In this document: piece by piece, positions 1 through 11,123 of the stretch
Numbering within the stretch: the first letter of the stretch is position 1
Layout: each line of letters opens with the position of its first letter
Origin: Cylindrodendrum hubeiense
Taxonomy: Eukaryota; Ascomycota; Sordariomycetes; Hypocreales; Nectriaceae
Direction: 5' to 3'
DNA: 64,000 nt
NCBI GenBank assembly: GCA_014621425.1
Contig: JAANBB010000055.1
Location: 62,001 to 126,000 of the forward strand
Program-made: the position numbers and the translations under genes
Notes under the pieces: model-generated
Seen by the model: only the letters and a program-made list of their open reading frames with translations
Told to the model about the DNA's origin: nothing
The model's database searches: none

Positions 1-236
1 TGCCAGCCAAAACACGCAGACTCGTCATGTTTAGCATTGCAGATCTGCCATTCTATCTTCGTGCATAAATCGTGGAGAGAGCATCCCTCTTCTTCAACAG
101 CGTCCCCGAGACGGCGATCTTCAAATGTATTTTCGTAAGGATTGAACACTTTGTGTCCACTGTTTGGGTCAATGATGGCGGAATGGCGGAACTCAGGCTC
201 ATTATCTGTCTGATGGATGACGAGAGTAAGACACAT
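1..236 (-). CDS. Partial gene of unknown family, paralog of the gene at 1320-2087
   Basis: The minus strand is open from an ATG at 236 to the window edge (78 codons), so the C-terminal part is missing. The start MCLTLVIHQTDNE matches MCLILVIHQADSE of the gene at 1320-2087. Further matches are SAIIDPNSGHKVFNP versus ASIINPDSGMKVFNP, and EWQICNAKHDESACFGW versus RWQVCIHRDDPSACHGW. Between these blocks the two proteins differ strongly and by small indels, yet the frame stays open, which suggests an old duplication kept as protein rather than a fresh pseudogene. I do not recognise the family. Conserved Cys, His and Trp (WQxC, SACxGW) hint at a small folded domain. No function is proposed. Confidence 0.55.
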   Translation of the reverse strand, partial: MCLTLVIHQTDNEPEFRHSAIIDPNSGHKVFNPYENTFEDRRLGDAVEEEGCSLHDLCTKIEWQICNAKHDESACFGW

Positions 237-1319
237 ATTGAGAGCTCGTGTGCTATGCGAGTGGGATGGCGGTGTTTGGGTGGATGTGTCGAATAGATGT
301 AACAAGCTGATGTAAATGATTAAGTATTCTCGACTAAACTAGGGACAAGTACCAACTGATATATGCCTGCAAAGGCATCTAAAGCAGGACATCAGATCTT
401 GTTCTACTGGAAAGAAGTCACTGTTCAACGTCCGACCGTTAGTGGCCCCGAAACAAAGGGCGAATAACAGGTGATACACCAACAAGCGGAATATCAATCT
501 TTATAAGTCTAATTAACAAAGAGAGATTTAGGTCTCAAGGAAAAACCTCAAAGGATATTAACCTCATAGATCAATTCCTAGAATTGCCTAAGATTTTACT
601 GATCATTAGGCTGGAGGCAATACATGAAGAATACCGGCGACTGAATGGGAAATTTGCGGTCGATTTCGTGCTCTTTGGAGAATCCCGGAATAATAAGCTA
701 TTTGTAATTAAATATTTCCCCAATTACTCCTCACCCTCGGACTCGCAACTTGAGTCAGTCGCTGTATGTCCCTGAGACTCTAGTATGAACACATCATCTC
801 TATTGAAAGCGGCAAATGCCAGTGGAGATACTTGACAGGATACAAGCTAGTATTATTCACCAACGCTCTTGATTCATGGGCAGGTATGGATTACCATTGT
901 ACGGTAAGCATATTGTGAGATCTCCTTTAGAGTTGAGTAAAAAACAGCTCGCATCCCAAGAATATTCGAGAGATGTGTTCATGCTCCAGGGAGCAATGCA
1001 CGCGTGTGTACCTAGATTTTGTCACGACTGCCTGTCTCCGATCTATCCGATGATATTAGATGAGGCCAGAAAAAAGATCAGAGCAATGTCAAAGTCTCCT
1101 ACGGCGTTAGGGTTCACTGAGCCAGAAGCTATAGAAGTCACTGCATGAGAGACAATGGACTTGGACTACCGAGTAAAAGTAACCGGGTGAAAGATTGCAT
1201 TCAATCAAATCAATATATCATAAATTTTGTTAAATAAAACGGTATAATTATATTTAATCAATCCATTTCATAGAAACACCTTTAAACTCGCACCCGTGAC
1301 TTGGGATGTCGCTATCCAT
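237..1319. other. Intergenic stretch between the two paralogs
   Basis: No gene is supported here. About 300-450 still shows patchy similarity to 2110-2260 (for example atcagatcttgttctac versus atcaagttttgttctag), so the duplicated block includes upstream DNA. A plus-strand open frame of 90 codons at 876-1148 has no recognisable domain and I do not call it. Confidence 0.5.
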
Positions 1320-2087
1320 CTATATATCTGACATTACCGTGTCCTGAATTTCGGGGACAGGGGCAGGCGGAAGAGGCGCAGCGACATGGCAAGCGGTGTA
1401 GGATCGAAGAACTCGTGATTTGTCAGTTTCCTTCAGCAATCGGTTTGGGGAGACCTTGGTATTGTCTGGCGCAAGTTGCAATAACTCGTGGAATGGATAT
1501 GATTCGAAATGACTGGATGGGCACGGCTCCATCTTGCCTTCTTTCGCGTGCTCCTCCCATGTATTCCTCGCCACTTCCAACTTATCGATGCTGTCTTTCA
1601 AATCAATCCGGTCATCTTTAGCAATATTTATAAGGTCATGGTCAAACATCCAAACCAGTCTCTTTTTGGTCACGTTAAGCTGGTCGGCATCCAAAGCAAC
1701 GGAAACCCCAGCGGAGAAAAACGCCTCTCTAACTTGAATATAATAGACCTGAGTTGCATTGGAAGCGATTCCATTGTCGTGTGGGCTCATTGGCTCGCCA
1801 AATTTGGAGGTGACTGTATGTATGCTTTGTTGTACGTCCTGGCTGTGGACGACGACGTGGAAATCGCTCCAGCCATGGCAGGCGGACGGATCATCCCTAT
1901 GGATGCATACCTGCCATCTACCCACGATACAGGGGACTTCAATTTTTTTGGAGTCCTTTTCCTCGTGCGCCAAATAGCAGTGTGGACTCTGGAAAGGATT
2001 GAACACCTTCATGCCACTGTCGGGGTTGATGATGGAGGCATATTGCACCTCGGAATCCGCTTGATGGATGACGAGAATCAGACACAT
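1320..2087 (-). CDS. Protein of unknown family (255 aa), full-length paralog of the left-edge gene
   Basis: This is an intronless frame of 255 codons. I chose the ATG at 2087 because it aligns exactly with the ATG of the paralog at 236. The frame stays open upstream to 2381, but that part has no counterpart. The N-terminal third carries the shared blocks IHQADSE, SIINPDSGMKVFNP and RWQVC...SACHGW. The middle has DVQQSIHTVTSKFGEP and a stretch rich in charged residues (DLKDSIDKLEVARNTWEEHAKEG) that is probably helical. The C-terminus has a proline-rich APLPPAPVPE tail. No signal peptide, membrane segment or known catalytic motif is visible. The family is not recognised. The conserved pairing with the left-edge gene is the best evidence that it is real. 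Confidence 0.55.
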   Translation of the reverse strand: MCLILVIHQADSEVQYASIINPDSGMKVFNPFQSPHCYLAHEEKDSKKIEVPCIVGRWQVCIHRDDPSACHGWSDFHVVVHSQDVQQSIHTVTSKFGEPMSPHDNGIASNATQVYYIQVREAFFSAGVSVALDADQLNVTKKRLVWMFDHDLINIAKDDRIDLKDSIDKLEVARNTWEEHAKEGKMEPCPSSHFESYPFHELLQLAPDNTKVSPNRLLKETDKSRVLRSYTACHVAAPLPPAPVPEIQDTVMSDI

Positions 2088-2572
2088 GCTGGAACCCAGT
2101 ATTTCGCTACGAATACTTGGGTTTGTTTGTTGAGTGAGTAAATTTCTGGGATGATATACGTAGGCGTTGAAGCAAATTAAATACTTTGTATTGGAAAGCC
2201 GAACACGGATATCAAGTTTTGTTCTAGCAAAAATGTTCAATTGTACCAGGCAGCTTTGTTCAGGAATAAATGAAAGTTGGGTCAGTAAAAATGCCGAGAC
2301 TATTGGCTCAGTTCTAAGTCCACAATTAACAAAGAGCAGATCATATTCCAGGGATAAGCCTCGTTTGGCTTTAGCAATCACTAGATGGAGAGAATTGAAG
2401 ACGGAGAACTAGACAGGGATAACTAAATGGGGAGAGCTGAACAGGGAGAGCTGATAATCACGACAAGAATTAGACAGAAGGCAATTTTGATCCGATTAAC
2501 AAGAATTAATCCGGATACTACAACTGATTAACGCCAATAACTAAAGAGCAGTACCACTATGCATGCGAGCTC

Positions 2573-4612
2573 TTATCTTGGAGGAATCACAATGAACGGA
2601 TCCTTACCATCCGTCAGCGCCTTCTGAAGCAGCTCCATCCTCCCGTCAACCCTCTGATCCAACATTTTACAAGCCTCTTCTGGCGAGATCCCTTGGTCTT
2701 CGCACATTTGTTCCACTTTCTTCACCACCTTGAGTCTTTTGCTCACGTAATTACTGCCGTACTTGAGCTCTTGGACCGTCCCGTTGCGCCACGACGTGCT
2801 CCACCTCCGCTCGAGGGACTCTAGCGACGGCTCCCCGTGGAGTCCGTGCTTCCACTCTTCCCACATTACCGCTGCTGACTTGGGCCTTCCGATGAACTTG
2901 TACGGCTTTCCTCCCGGGGGACCGGGGGCGTAGCGGTCGCCGATGCTCCGGGGCATTGAGTAACGTGGCTTGCCGGCGGGCTGTTTTGGGGGAGGAAGGG
3001 GGGCTCTAGGTATGGGTGCTGGAGATACGGTGACGGGAGCTGGGCATAATTTGGCTGGTACAGAAGACACTTTGGTAGGGGCTGGAGTTGTTTTGGTGGG
3101 AGCTGTCGAGGGTTTCGCGGTTGCTGGATGCGCTTTGATGGAAGTTCGCCGCGCAGAGCGAGACGGTTTCAAGCTAGACGGCTCGTCCTCATCCGTGTCA
3201 CCCTCATCATCCTCGTAATCCTCGTCGTCACTACCAGGCTCATAGTCCGAGCCATCATTTCCATCTACCGAAATTGCATCCGCAGGAGATTTAGGTCGTG
3301 GCGGCGATCCATTGACTGCTCTCCATCTCGTGTGCATTCGTGTCAAAGGGCGGTCCGGAGGGGCCCCAGAATACGCAAGACTGCCCTCAGAATTGCTGCC
3401 TCCACTCTCGCTGTGATCCAGGGTTCTGAATTTGAGCTGCTGCTCTAAATCACAGTATTCGAGATCCTGCAAAGTCTGACCCAGTTTCATTTCGTAAATG
3501 GCCTCGGGTGACATTCCCACTCTCCGCTTGATCTTGCTTTTAGTAAGCGAAGGAGGTGATTTTCTCTTGGCAGCTCTGGTTCCGGTGCTTCGCAAGGGGG
3601 CAGTGTATAGGTCAGGAGTCGGCAGCGGTGCATCAATGCTATCTCTTAGAACCAATATGCCAGGTGTCCTAGGCTGGCTATTTTCGCTGTTGAGATCTTG
3701 TACGGGTGCCAAGGTAGTGTCCCGATTTTCGAGCTGCGTGTTTCCTGGGAGATTATCGTGGTCATTGTCATCATCGTCGGGAAATTGTGTAGTTTCTGGG
3801 ATGTCTTCGTCACGGCAGCCGTCGTCCAGACGCTGGGAGTATTCTTGCGTATCACTGTCGTCGTTACCATCATCAGGAAACTGAGTGGTCTCCGGGACAT
3901 CGTCATCGTCATCGTCATCGTCGTCATCGTCGCCATCAACTTCCTGCTCGGTTTCCGGCACAACGTCGTGACATGTCGCCTTTGTTACTGGTCGCTGATT
4001 GAAAGAGAGGAGGCTCTGAACCGCTTCCAAATGCTCTGCCCCTAGCCTTCGCGCAATCGCCAGCTCGGGGTCGATGGCTTTCCCTCCAACAGCAAAATCG
4101 CCCCTCTTGACCTGCTCCATAAAGTCCACGAAGCCGTCCAAGAGCACAACATGCGACTGCATGCGTCTTTCCACGTGCTCCAACTTCTGCTGCATTTTAT
4201 TGCATTGCTTCTGAAGCGCCTGGCTTCGCTGCTTCTCCCCCTCAAGCTCCGAGGAGTAATGTCCATGCATGTTCACCACGACCCTGGCCAGACTGATGGG
4301 AACATTGTTGACATCTTCATCGGTTTGGGATTGTCTGCGTTCGTGAAACGCTACCTGATTATCTGGGAATTCATGTTGTTGCGACACATCTCCTCGAGAG
4401 AACTTCTGTTGACCGTTTCTCGCACCCGGAGTGGCCGTTCGTATCGAATGGTGAGGTGGGCCCCGCGCCGGCACAGGGCCCACTAAATCGGGGTACGGCT
4501 CCGGAGATTGTTGCGGCGTCGGAAGCATTGTCGGAAGCATCGCCAGTGCCGCCTTCGCCATGGCTTCAGGAGGTTGGCGCATTGGGTGAGATGGCCTATA
4601 GCTCCACTCCAT
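2573..4612 (-). CDS. GCR1_C-domain (GCR1-like DNA-binding) protein, 679 aa
   Basis: Single-exon gene. The last ~130 residues contain YSMPRSI, then RPKSAAVMWEEWKHGL, EPSLESLERRWSTSWR and SKRLKVVKKVEQM. This is the pattern of the GCR1_C domain (residues about 550-640), which binds DNA in yeast Gcr1 and occurs in many fungal proteins. Residues 120-165 (EGEKQRSQALQKQCNKMQQKLEHVERRMQ) look like a coiled coil. The middle is acidic and disordered, with a run of 11 Asp and repeated [VIL]PETTQFPDD motifs, followed by a basic RAAKRKSPPS...KIKRR patch that could be a nuclear localisation signal. A Pro/Thr-rich PAPTK linker precedes the domain. A role in transcription or at mobile-element DNA is possible, since such domains also occur in repetitive fungal families. 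The target is unknown. Confidence 0.75.
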   Translation of the reverse strand: MEWSYRPSHPMRQPPEAMAKAALAMLPTMLPTPQQSPEPYPDLVGPVPARGPPHHSIRTATPGARNGQQKFSRGDVSQQHEFPDNQVAFHERRQSQTDEDVNNVPISLARVVVNMHGHYSSELEGEKQRSQALQKQCNKMQQKLEHVERRMQSHVVLLDGFVDFMEQVKRGDFAVGGKAIDPELAIARRLGAEHLEAVQSLLSFNQRPVTKATCHDVVPETEQEVDGDDDDDDDDDDDVPETTQFPDDGNDDSDTQEYSQRLDDGCRDEDIPETTQFPDDDDNDHDNLPGNTQLENRDTTLAPVQDLNSENSQPRTPGILVLRDSIDAPLPTPDLYTAPLRSTGTRAAKRKSPPSLTKSKIKRRVGMSPEAIYEMKLGQTLQDLEYCDLEQQLKFRTLDHSESGGSNSEGSLAYSGAPPDRPLTRMHTRWRAVNGSPPRPKSPADAISVDGNDGSDYEPGSDDEDYEDDEGDTDEDEPSSLKPSRSARRTSIKAHPATAKPSTAPTKTTPAPTKVSSVPAKLCPAPVTVSPAPIPRAPLPPPKQPAGKPRYSMPRSIGDRYAPGPPGGKPYKFIGRPKSAAVMWEEWKHGLHGEPSLESLERRWSTSWRNGTVQELKYGSNYVSKRLKVVKKVEQMCEDQGISPEEACKMLDQRVDGRMELLQKALTDGKDPFIVIPPR
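3896..3938 (-). repeat. GAY trinucleotide tract encoding an Asp run
   Basis: On the plus strand this is a (CATCGT)n-like tract. Read on the coding strand it gives 11 consecutive Asp within the acidic middle of the GCR1_C protein. The mix of GAT and GAC codons suggests selection for acidic residues or an old expansion. Confidence 0.7.
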
Positions 4613-5311
4613 TCTGATAGACGCTTGATTTCGAACCGCTGGCCGTGATTTCCGCGTCGTGGTGCTCGTTTCGTTCGTAGGCTAACTGTAAATGTCGCTC
4701 TCCCAACAATATTGGTCAGTTTCAATGTCAGCGCTCAGTGAAATAGTCAGTTACTGTAATGAATCATAATTTGGCGCTACAGTCAGTCGCCGCAAGTAAT
4801 CACAGATGCTTAAAAAGCTGTAGCAATTCGCGAAGATATTTCTTGTTAAGTATTGAAATCAGTATGTGATTGTTCATTGTGTTGTGTTTTCTATCAGTCC
4901 CCGTGCGTCCTCGGAACAAAGAGATTTGAGTTTGGACCTCATGGGCTTTCACAGTTGAACAGACTCACGTCTCATGACCAAACCCCCTTGCTTTAAAATG
5001 GTATCAATCCAATGTAAATGTAATTGCCGTACTTGTTGAAATAAAGGCATCTGAACAAACTCACTACAACCTTGATCATGGTTCATCCAACATCTGTCAT
5101 CTGTCATCCATCATCCATCGTCCTTCATCTAGCTGTCCTTCTGTGTATCATGCTGCTGCTTCTGTATGCTTCAATCAATTATACTGTATCATGCGAGCCT
5201 GTATGCCATGACAAAAAGCCAGCGGGTATATAACGCCAAGATGCTACTCCCTTTGCAATGCAAATGCTCAAAATTAAAAAATCAATAGCGAAAACCAAAT
5301 GGCCATGGGGA
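4613..5311. other. Intergenic region
   Basis: It lies between the start of the GCR1_C gene and the stop of the next minus-strand gene. A run of catc/gtcatc units occurs at about 5085-5130 (tcatccatcatccatcg). Nothing else is recognised. Confidence 0.5.
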
Positions 5312-6439
5312 TTAAAGGGGTGTGATGGGCGTGGCGGGATCAACTGCCTTACGGCGTCTCCAGAAGCGCCATCCCCTGCGTCGGCGGAACCGTTTGTCAT
5401 GGGCCACTTTCTCGACCTCCTCCTCCAGATCGAGCCTGTACCGACGAACGCTGCCCGATTCGTCGTCAAAGGGGACGTGTCTGTTGGATGACTTGGGCAC
5501 AAAGCAATCCGGGATGAGGTGCTTCATGACCCATCCCTTGACGCCCCTTGTGGCGGCGTCAATTGCGGCGTACTCGAGACGGCGGGTGCGGTCGCTCGTC
5601 CAGTAGTGCGTCGTCTGGGGAGGCGGCGTGGGAGCGGGTGTAGGAGCGACCCGAGCGTCGGGGGAGGAGTCGGCGAGCTGGATGGGCTCGGCGAGCTGGA
5701 CGGGGTCCGGCGAGGGGAAGTGAAAGAAGCCGCCGGGTTGGGCCGATCCATTGGAGCGAACGGGATGGAGCGATTGGTTACTGTTGCGGGCACTCTGGTG
5801 GGATTGGGCTGCACGGCGGAGAGAGGGTCGGTTGCGGAAGCGGGATGTCACCCCTCCGCCGCCGTTAGACGAGCCGTTGGAGGAGCGCCTCGCCACCGAG
5901 GGATGGGAGGTCTCCGAGGGACGAGAGTTGGACGTCGATGCGCGGCGAGGGGGCGTGGTTGATTCGTAGCCCGAGTCTTGTCTTTGCATCTTGGCTGCGG
6001 TGGACGGGCGTCGATCTCTCATGGCTATTGCTTCACGTTGCTGGCGTTGCAACTCGAGCTGCAAGTGCTCGAGATGCTGGAGACTCTTACTGTCATAGGT
6101 GACGGGGGGGCGTGGAGGCGAGGCGGGCTCGAACAGCTCTATTTCGTTGAAGCTGTGGTAGGTCGTTCCCGACGCCCGAGAGCTTGACCGTTCCTCCATG
6201 ACGTGGACATTCGACGAGGGCGGGACCGCGCTGTGAGGGGTGCGTTTGGGATGTGTCCTGCGGCTGTGGCTTGCGGTGGAGGTGGCTGAAGAGGACGGGG
6301 ACGAGGACGAGGACGAAGACAAAGTTGACGACGAGGTTGAGGGCGAGGTTGGAGACGAGGTTGAAGACGAAGCTAATAAAGGTCCAGTGGCGGTCAAGTC
6401 TTGGGTTTCACACAGCCCTGTAACAATACCATTCCCCAA
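5312..6439 (-). CDS. Conserved fungal protein of unknown function (375 aa) with a basic C-terminus
   Basis: Single-exon frame. The first ~60 residues are nearly pure Ser/Thr/Pro (SSSTSSPTSPSTSSS), encoded by gaggac/gaggttg-type repeats. Then comes a region with short blocks such as TYHSFNEIELFEPASPPRPPV and SLQHLEHLQLELQRQQREA, the latter a probable short helix. The C-terminal 100 residues look like the folded, conserved part: HYWTSDRTRRLEYAAIDAA, RGVKGWVMKHLIPDCFVP, FDDESGSVRRYRLDLEEE and a very basic RFRRRRGWRFWRRRK stretch. I recall similar C-termini in uncharacterised mould proteins, with no known role. The start is the first ATG of the frame and could be wrong, because the N-terminus is low-complexity. 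Confidence 0.65.
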   Translation of the reverse strand: MGNGIVTGLCETQDLTATGPLLASSSTSSPTSPSTSSSTLSSSSSSSPSSSATSTASHSRRTHPKRTPHSAVPPSSNVHVMEERSSSRASGTTYHSFNEIELFEPASPPRPPVTYDSKSLQHLEHLQLELQRQQREAIAMRDRRPSTAAKMQRQDSGYESTTPPRRASTSNSRPSETSHPSVARRSSNGSSNGGGGVTSRFRNRPSLRRAAQSHQSARNSNQSLHPVRSNGSAQPGGFFHFPSPDPVQLAEPIQLADSSPDARVAPTPAPTPPPQTTHYWTSDRTRRLEYAAIDAATRGVKGWVMKHLIPDCFVPKSSNRHVPFDDESGSVRRYRLDLEEEVEKVAHDKRFRRRRGWRFWRRRKAVDPATPITPL

Positions 6440-7173
6440 ACCACAGGTAGCAATTTCCGGTCCCAGCCAGCCAGGTCAGAAGATTGTCTGCGAACGCGGT
6501 GAGGCGAGAGGGCGTTGCGGGAGAAACGAAGCGACGTGCTGGGTTGAAGTTGCGGTCTGCAGGCTTCTTATTATGACGACTTTGCGGCGGGGGGACGCCA
6601 GTGGCAGAAGTAGTCGTGGGTAGACTCAATAGCGCAGCGGCAGCGTCGCAGCACCCTCTAGCCCACTGCAACCCGGTAGGCCAGGTGGATGCAGGTGCGG
6701 GAATAGTGCCGGAGGGGGCAACGGGGCAATAACAAGGTCGCGACGAGAGGGCCACGGCTTCGGGACCGGGGTCGTGTGTGGCTCTGTGCCTGTCTCGCTG
6801 TCTTTGCGGCCGGGGTGATTGGGCGGTGAAGCTGCAGCGCGGTGGATAGGCTAGGGCTTCCGCGACGAGACGTGGGAGACGTGGAAGACGGGACGACACG
6901 GACGACGAGACAGCCAAGATGAAAGGCACAGCGCCAGCGTCAAGGCGCAGCCAGCCTACGGGCGGCCTGCAGGGCGTCTTGCCTCTCTTGCGCAGTCTTG
7001 CTGGGGGCCGTTGGCCGTGGTGTCATGCACGACGAGAATAGCGTCGTGAGGGGAGCGCTGTTGGGTGGGTTTTAGCTCTTGGTTGACGAAAACCCTTCTC
7101 CACTTGCGAGACGGACCGGAGGGGCAGGGCCGGCTCGGTTGCTTGGTGTTATTTTGTTGTTATTGCTTGTAAT

Positions 7174-7216
7174 TAGTCCTTGTAGTCCTTGCAGTCCTTG
7201 TACATGTAGTCCTTGG
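7174..7216. repeat. Short tandem repeat, unit AGTCCTTG
   Basis: Four copies of tagtccttg-like units, three of them nearly contiguous and the fourth after a 6-base spacer (tacatg). Minisatellite-like and non-coding. Confidence 0.6.
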
Positions 7217-8579
7217 ATTGCTCGGATCTCGGTGCTAGTCCCCGGACCAGAATGGCGAACGCCTTCAGTGATCTCGGTTCACGCTGGTTCGGATGGCTGG
7301 TTCGAATAGCTCGGTGACGTGATTAGACGACACTGGCGGCGAGGCCGGGCAGTCAGGCCAGTTTGCCCGCGCCTGGACAGATCGTGTGCAGTCTTTTGTG
7401 GAAAACGACGATCGCCTGGTGCCACGACGGTTCATCGTTAGCCACTTCCTGGTTCTCTAGAGCCAAAGGTCACCTTACCCTCCTAGCCAAGTTGCCTCCT
7501 AGCTTGCCTACCTTGCCTGCCCTACCCAGTCGTGCCCCGGCCCGATGTCGCAGTGGAGATCCGGTGGCAATAGTAAAGGCCGACGGTTGGCGATGCGGCG
7601 CACCTCGCGAAAACAGGATCGCCAGGCTAGAGGCGCACAACTCAAAAAGCAAGCGTAATAGGTAAACGGGGCCTTGCAGCCTGCATGCGTCAGGTGGCAA
7701 CTGGCCGAGAATACGTGCGACCGCTGCAACAAGCTTGTGTAAGCACCGTACTTGTACAGTGATAACGGCTATGCGGCCAGATATCGAGACAGGGCAGCCG
7801 GCTTTTAATACTACTCGGCCACAGACGAGAGCCATCAGATGATGCGCACACCGGGTCGCCGTCCTACGTGCCCATGGACGTGTTTCTTCACATGCCAATC
7901 TGTAGGGACGTCGCCGTCTCTCCTCGCTGTTGCGCTGAGGCCCAATCACCGTTAACCGCGCAGCTAGGCGCTGAAACTACGGTGGACTCGGCCGTCTGAG
8001 ATGGAGGGGACGATCGAGCCTGTGCGAGCCTGGACGTGTGGGGTGACCGCTGCTGAAAAGAGAGACATTTGGGGGCATCGTTGCCGGAACTCAGCTGCTC
8101 AGCTTCTCGGGTGCTCAGCTTCTTCAGGTACCTACTCAGCCAGGGCCACGGCGGAAGTGTACGGGCTCTTCCGGGGCAATCATGATTCATCTCGTCTTGC
8201 AGCCGGCAAATGCACACATGTGAAGGAAGACGCCCAGAAGCCGCCCTCATAGGCGAACTGCTTGACGAAATATCGATCTGCCTGCAGGACGCCTGCATGT
8301 CGAGGGGTCGAGCCAGTGGCTGGGGGACCCTCTCCCAAACGCCCCGTCACCCACACAAGCTGCACGACAATCAGCTTGACACACCAACCGACAGGGGCCC
8401 TCCTGGTCGCTGGTCACGCCGGAGGCCCGCTGGGGGAGAGGATGGGCGGCGAGACGGGTGGAACAGGCCCGCAAGGGGGGGGACACGCTGCGATGGGGGC
8501 TGCGCATGGGCACTAGACTTGGCTTTTGCGGGCCGCGGCGCGCTACACAACCTCAGGCTCCCCATCAGGCGGCCCGCAC

Positions 8580-8620
8580 TGGATGACTGGATGACTGGAC
8601 GACTGGACGATGGATGGATT
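8580..8620. repeat. Short tandem repeat, unit GACTGGAY
   Basis: Consecutive units of the type atgactgg, gacgactgg and acgatgg form an imperfect tandem array. It lies in the gene-free region. Confidence 0.6.
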
Positions 8621-11123
8621 GCCGGTGCATCGCGTGGGCAGCTCGGGACGAGACAGATGGACGGCGGCAACTGGCTGGCGGTGGGCGGGCGAATCAAGGA
8701 AACACGGGAGAGGACGTCGAAAGCAGGAGAGGAATGACATGACTGACAGCAGACACATGTAGATCCCTCGTAACCTGTACAGCAAACGCCATCTCAGCGG
8801 CCCCGAACCTGGCATACAGGTAGCTTACAGGCAGCCGTTGGTCGGGTTCGCTGTACGAATATGTACCCGGTATTCGCACGGGTCCCCACGTGTCGACGGT
8901 CAAGTGGGACGCTCGCGAGACGGCGCATCCCTGGCCCAGCCACGAGTACAGATGTACAGTACAGATGTACATCCAACGCATTGAATTCCTGCTCCTCAGG
9001 TCCCCAAATACCGTCTCGGAGGCTATTCGCGTCCAAGCTTCCAGGCAGTCGCACCGCATGTGAAGCGCGGGCTCCACGTAGGGCTATAACGGCATAGCAT
9101 GCACGATCCCAAACCGCAGTACTCCGTACCAAATGCCAATAAATGCCACCGTTGCTTGGAGCAGCGCCTCGCTGCCCGCCTTGCGTGCTGTTGGTTAGTC
9201 GTTAGTCAGTCGACGACGCCACAGTCCAGGTGGCAGGGGACACCTCGGCTCCCTGATTAACTCGCATCACGACGAGACATCAGGATCCGACGCTCAGCGC
9301 TCGCTACGGTAATTCACGCACCGCCGTCGGCTATCAGTTTTGCCCTGCGCCCAACAGCCCCCCCGTGATCTGGCAATTTGAAACATCGAGATTGTCACAC
9401 AAGATAGAGACTCTTATGCCGGCTGCGTTTGCCGGTCGCCCTCCCGTCGACCCGAGGTCCGTACCCGACATCTGAGACTCGTGCTGCCTCTCGCGGGGGC
9501 ATCTGCCCTGGGATGGGATAAGGTAGCCGTCTGATCGCACATCGGACCTTGGCATCGCAATCAAATCCATCCCATGATTTGGCCGCTAGATGGAACCACA
9601 ACCTCGGTGCATGGCTCCAAGGAGGGGTCATAGTCGATAGTCTGGAGGTCATGTCCTCCTCTATTGGGTCGCGTGCGCTTGGAATCACACCAGCCTTCGC
9701 GCAAACCCACATGGGAATCCCAGCTAGCACGCTGAATTAAGATTCAAGAACGCACATTCATACATGAACCTGCGCACGACTGCAAAGAATACAGACGTAC
9801 CGAACTTGGCAATGACTCAGTCGCCAGACTGCGCGCCACTGCCAAACTTATTGATGATGTGGTCGTGCAGGCCTGCGACAAGCACGGCCGGTAGAGGTCT
9901 CGTGGGTGCATTGGCCTTGCGCAAACATCGCCAAACAAGACATCATTGACCTGAAGCCGTTTATCACGAGCAGAAGACTGTGTCAATAATTGAAAACCAA
10001 AGCCTTTCCCCCGAGAACGGAGTGGATGGCGATCACTTTGCATTCGTCACGAGGGTTGCACGCCGTATGGGTGAAATGCAGCACTCCATCCTCGAAGGTA
10101 ACCATATCCTAGAATAGTATTCCATTACCGAAATGTAGTGGTGTTCTCTAAAACCCGAATTTTTAATTCCGAAATTGGCCAAATCCGTGGCCTTGACATG
10201 TGTTGAATGCTACCCTAATCTCAATGCGCCTTGACGATCAGCGCCGGCGTTGCTTCTTGGGTCGATCATGTGCGGTCGATCAAAACGAATGAAACTGGCG
10301 GTATCGGTGCCTTAATGCAGGTTAGCTGTCACTTGTGCACCTTCTGGAGAGATGCTAGAAGTCGGTGAGACCCGAAGGTTTCGGATGCGACGTAGAGATC
10401 CCACCGACATCCACGTTCATCGCCTGGATCAAGCGGTAACGGAAGGATGTCGCGAGCACCGAAATGCCCATGTGAATATAATCCGAAATCAAGCAAAATG
10501 TGCCGTGGCTTTGAACCGACTGTCAAAATCCATGAAGAGCGATCAGAGCCGTTATCCGTCCAAGCCTAGACCGTGTCATCCACGATCCTGATAACTGTAC
10601 AAAGTACACTTGGCGCGGAGACGAAAAGGGCAAAGGAGTGGCATGGAATGCAACAGCAACCCGGCAAAAAGGAAATAGTACGAATTTGAGACACATGCCG
10701 TCATTAGTGCGTGGGAAGCTGAGCATTTGCGCCCGTATTCACGCAGAGATGGTATCGTCACGAGGACATCTTCTGCATTGCAGAACGAGGTAGTGAGTTG
10801 CCAAGTCCCCATTTACTGATGTCATTTATGCGACATGGATTGGACTGGAATGTGTCTCTGTGAGTGTGAACTCGAGCTGTGAGTGTTCAAGACAAACCCG
10901 GAATGCTTCGTCCCTCCAACCCAATAGAAGCCTTGGTTTCCAACGGCCTCGCCGTAGCTGACCCAACATCTCGTATCCCTCTGCCCTCTAAAACCCTTGC
11001 TTTGGTCGAACCCGCATTTGAACGCTAGATGTAATTGACGCCGGACACACTGTCTTGTGGCTCACAGCCGTAGAGATTGAATGACATCCCTTGATAATCA
11101 GAATCGAGTGCCTCCTTCTCAGA

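Larger units (their letters stand above)
6440..11123. other. Gene-poor, GC-rich intergenic stretch of 4.7 kb
   Basis: Many overlapping frames are open on both strands, as expected from GC-rich DNA, and none carries a recognisable domain. It holds two small tandem repeats, at 7174-7216 and 8580-8620, listed separately. The part near 6440-7100 probably contains the promoter and leader of the minus-strand gene that starts at 6439. I saw no tRNA or rRNA. Confidence 0.5.

Noticed and set aside
876..1148. 90-codon frame as a gene
   Set aside because: No domain or paralog and no promoter or splice context; length is within chance.
1509..2141. 210-codon plus-strand frame opposite the second paralog
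   Set aside because: The homologous pair is conserved in the minus-strand frame, not in this one, so it is a shadow.
7270..7330. A tRNA-like B-box (ggttcgaat)
   Set aside because: The remaining arms do not fold and no A box is placed correctly.
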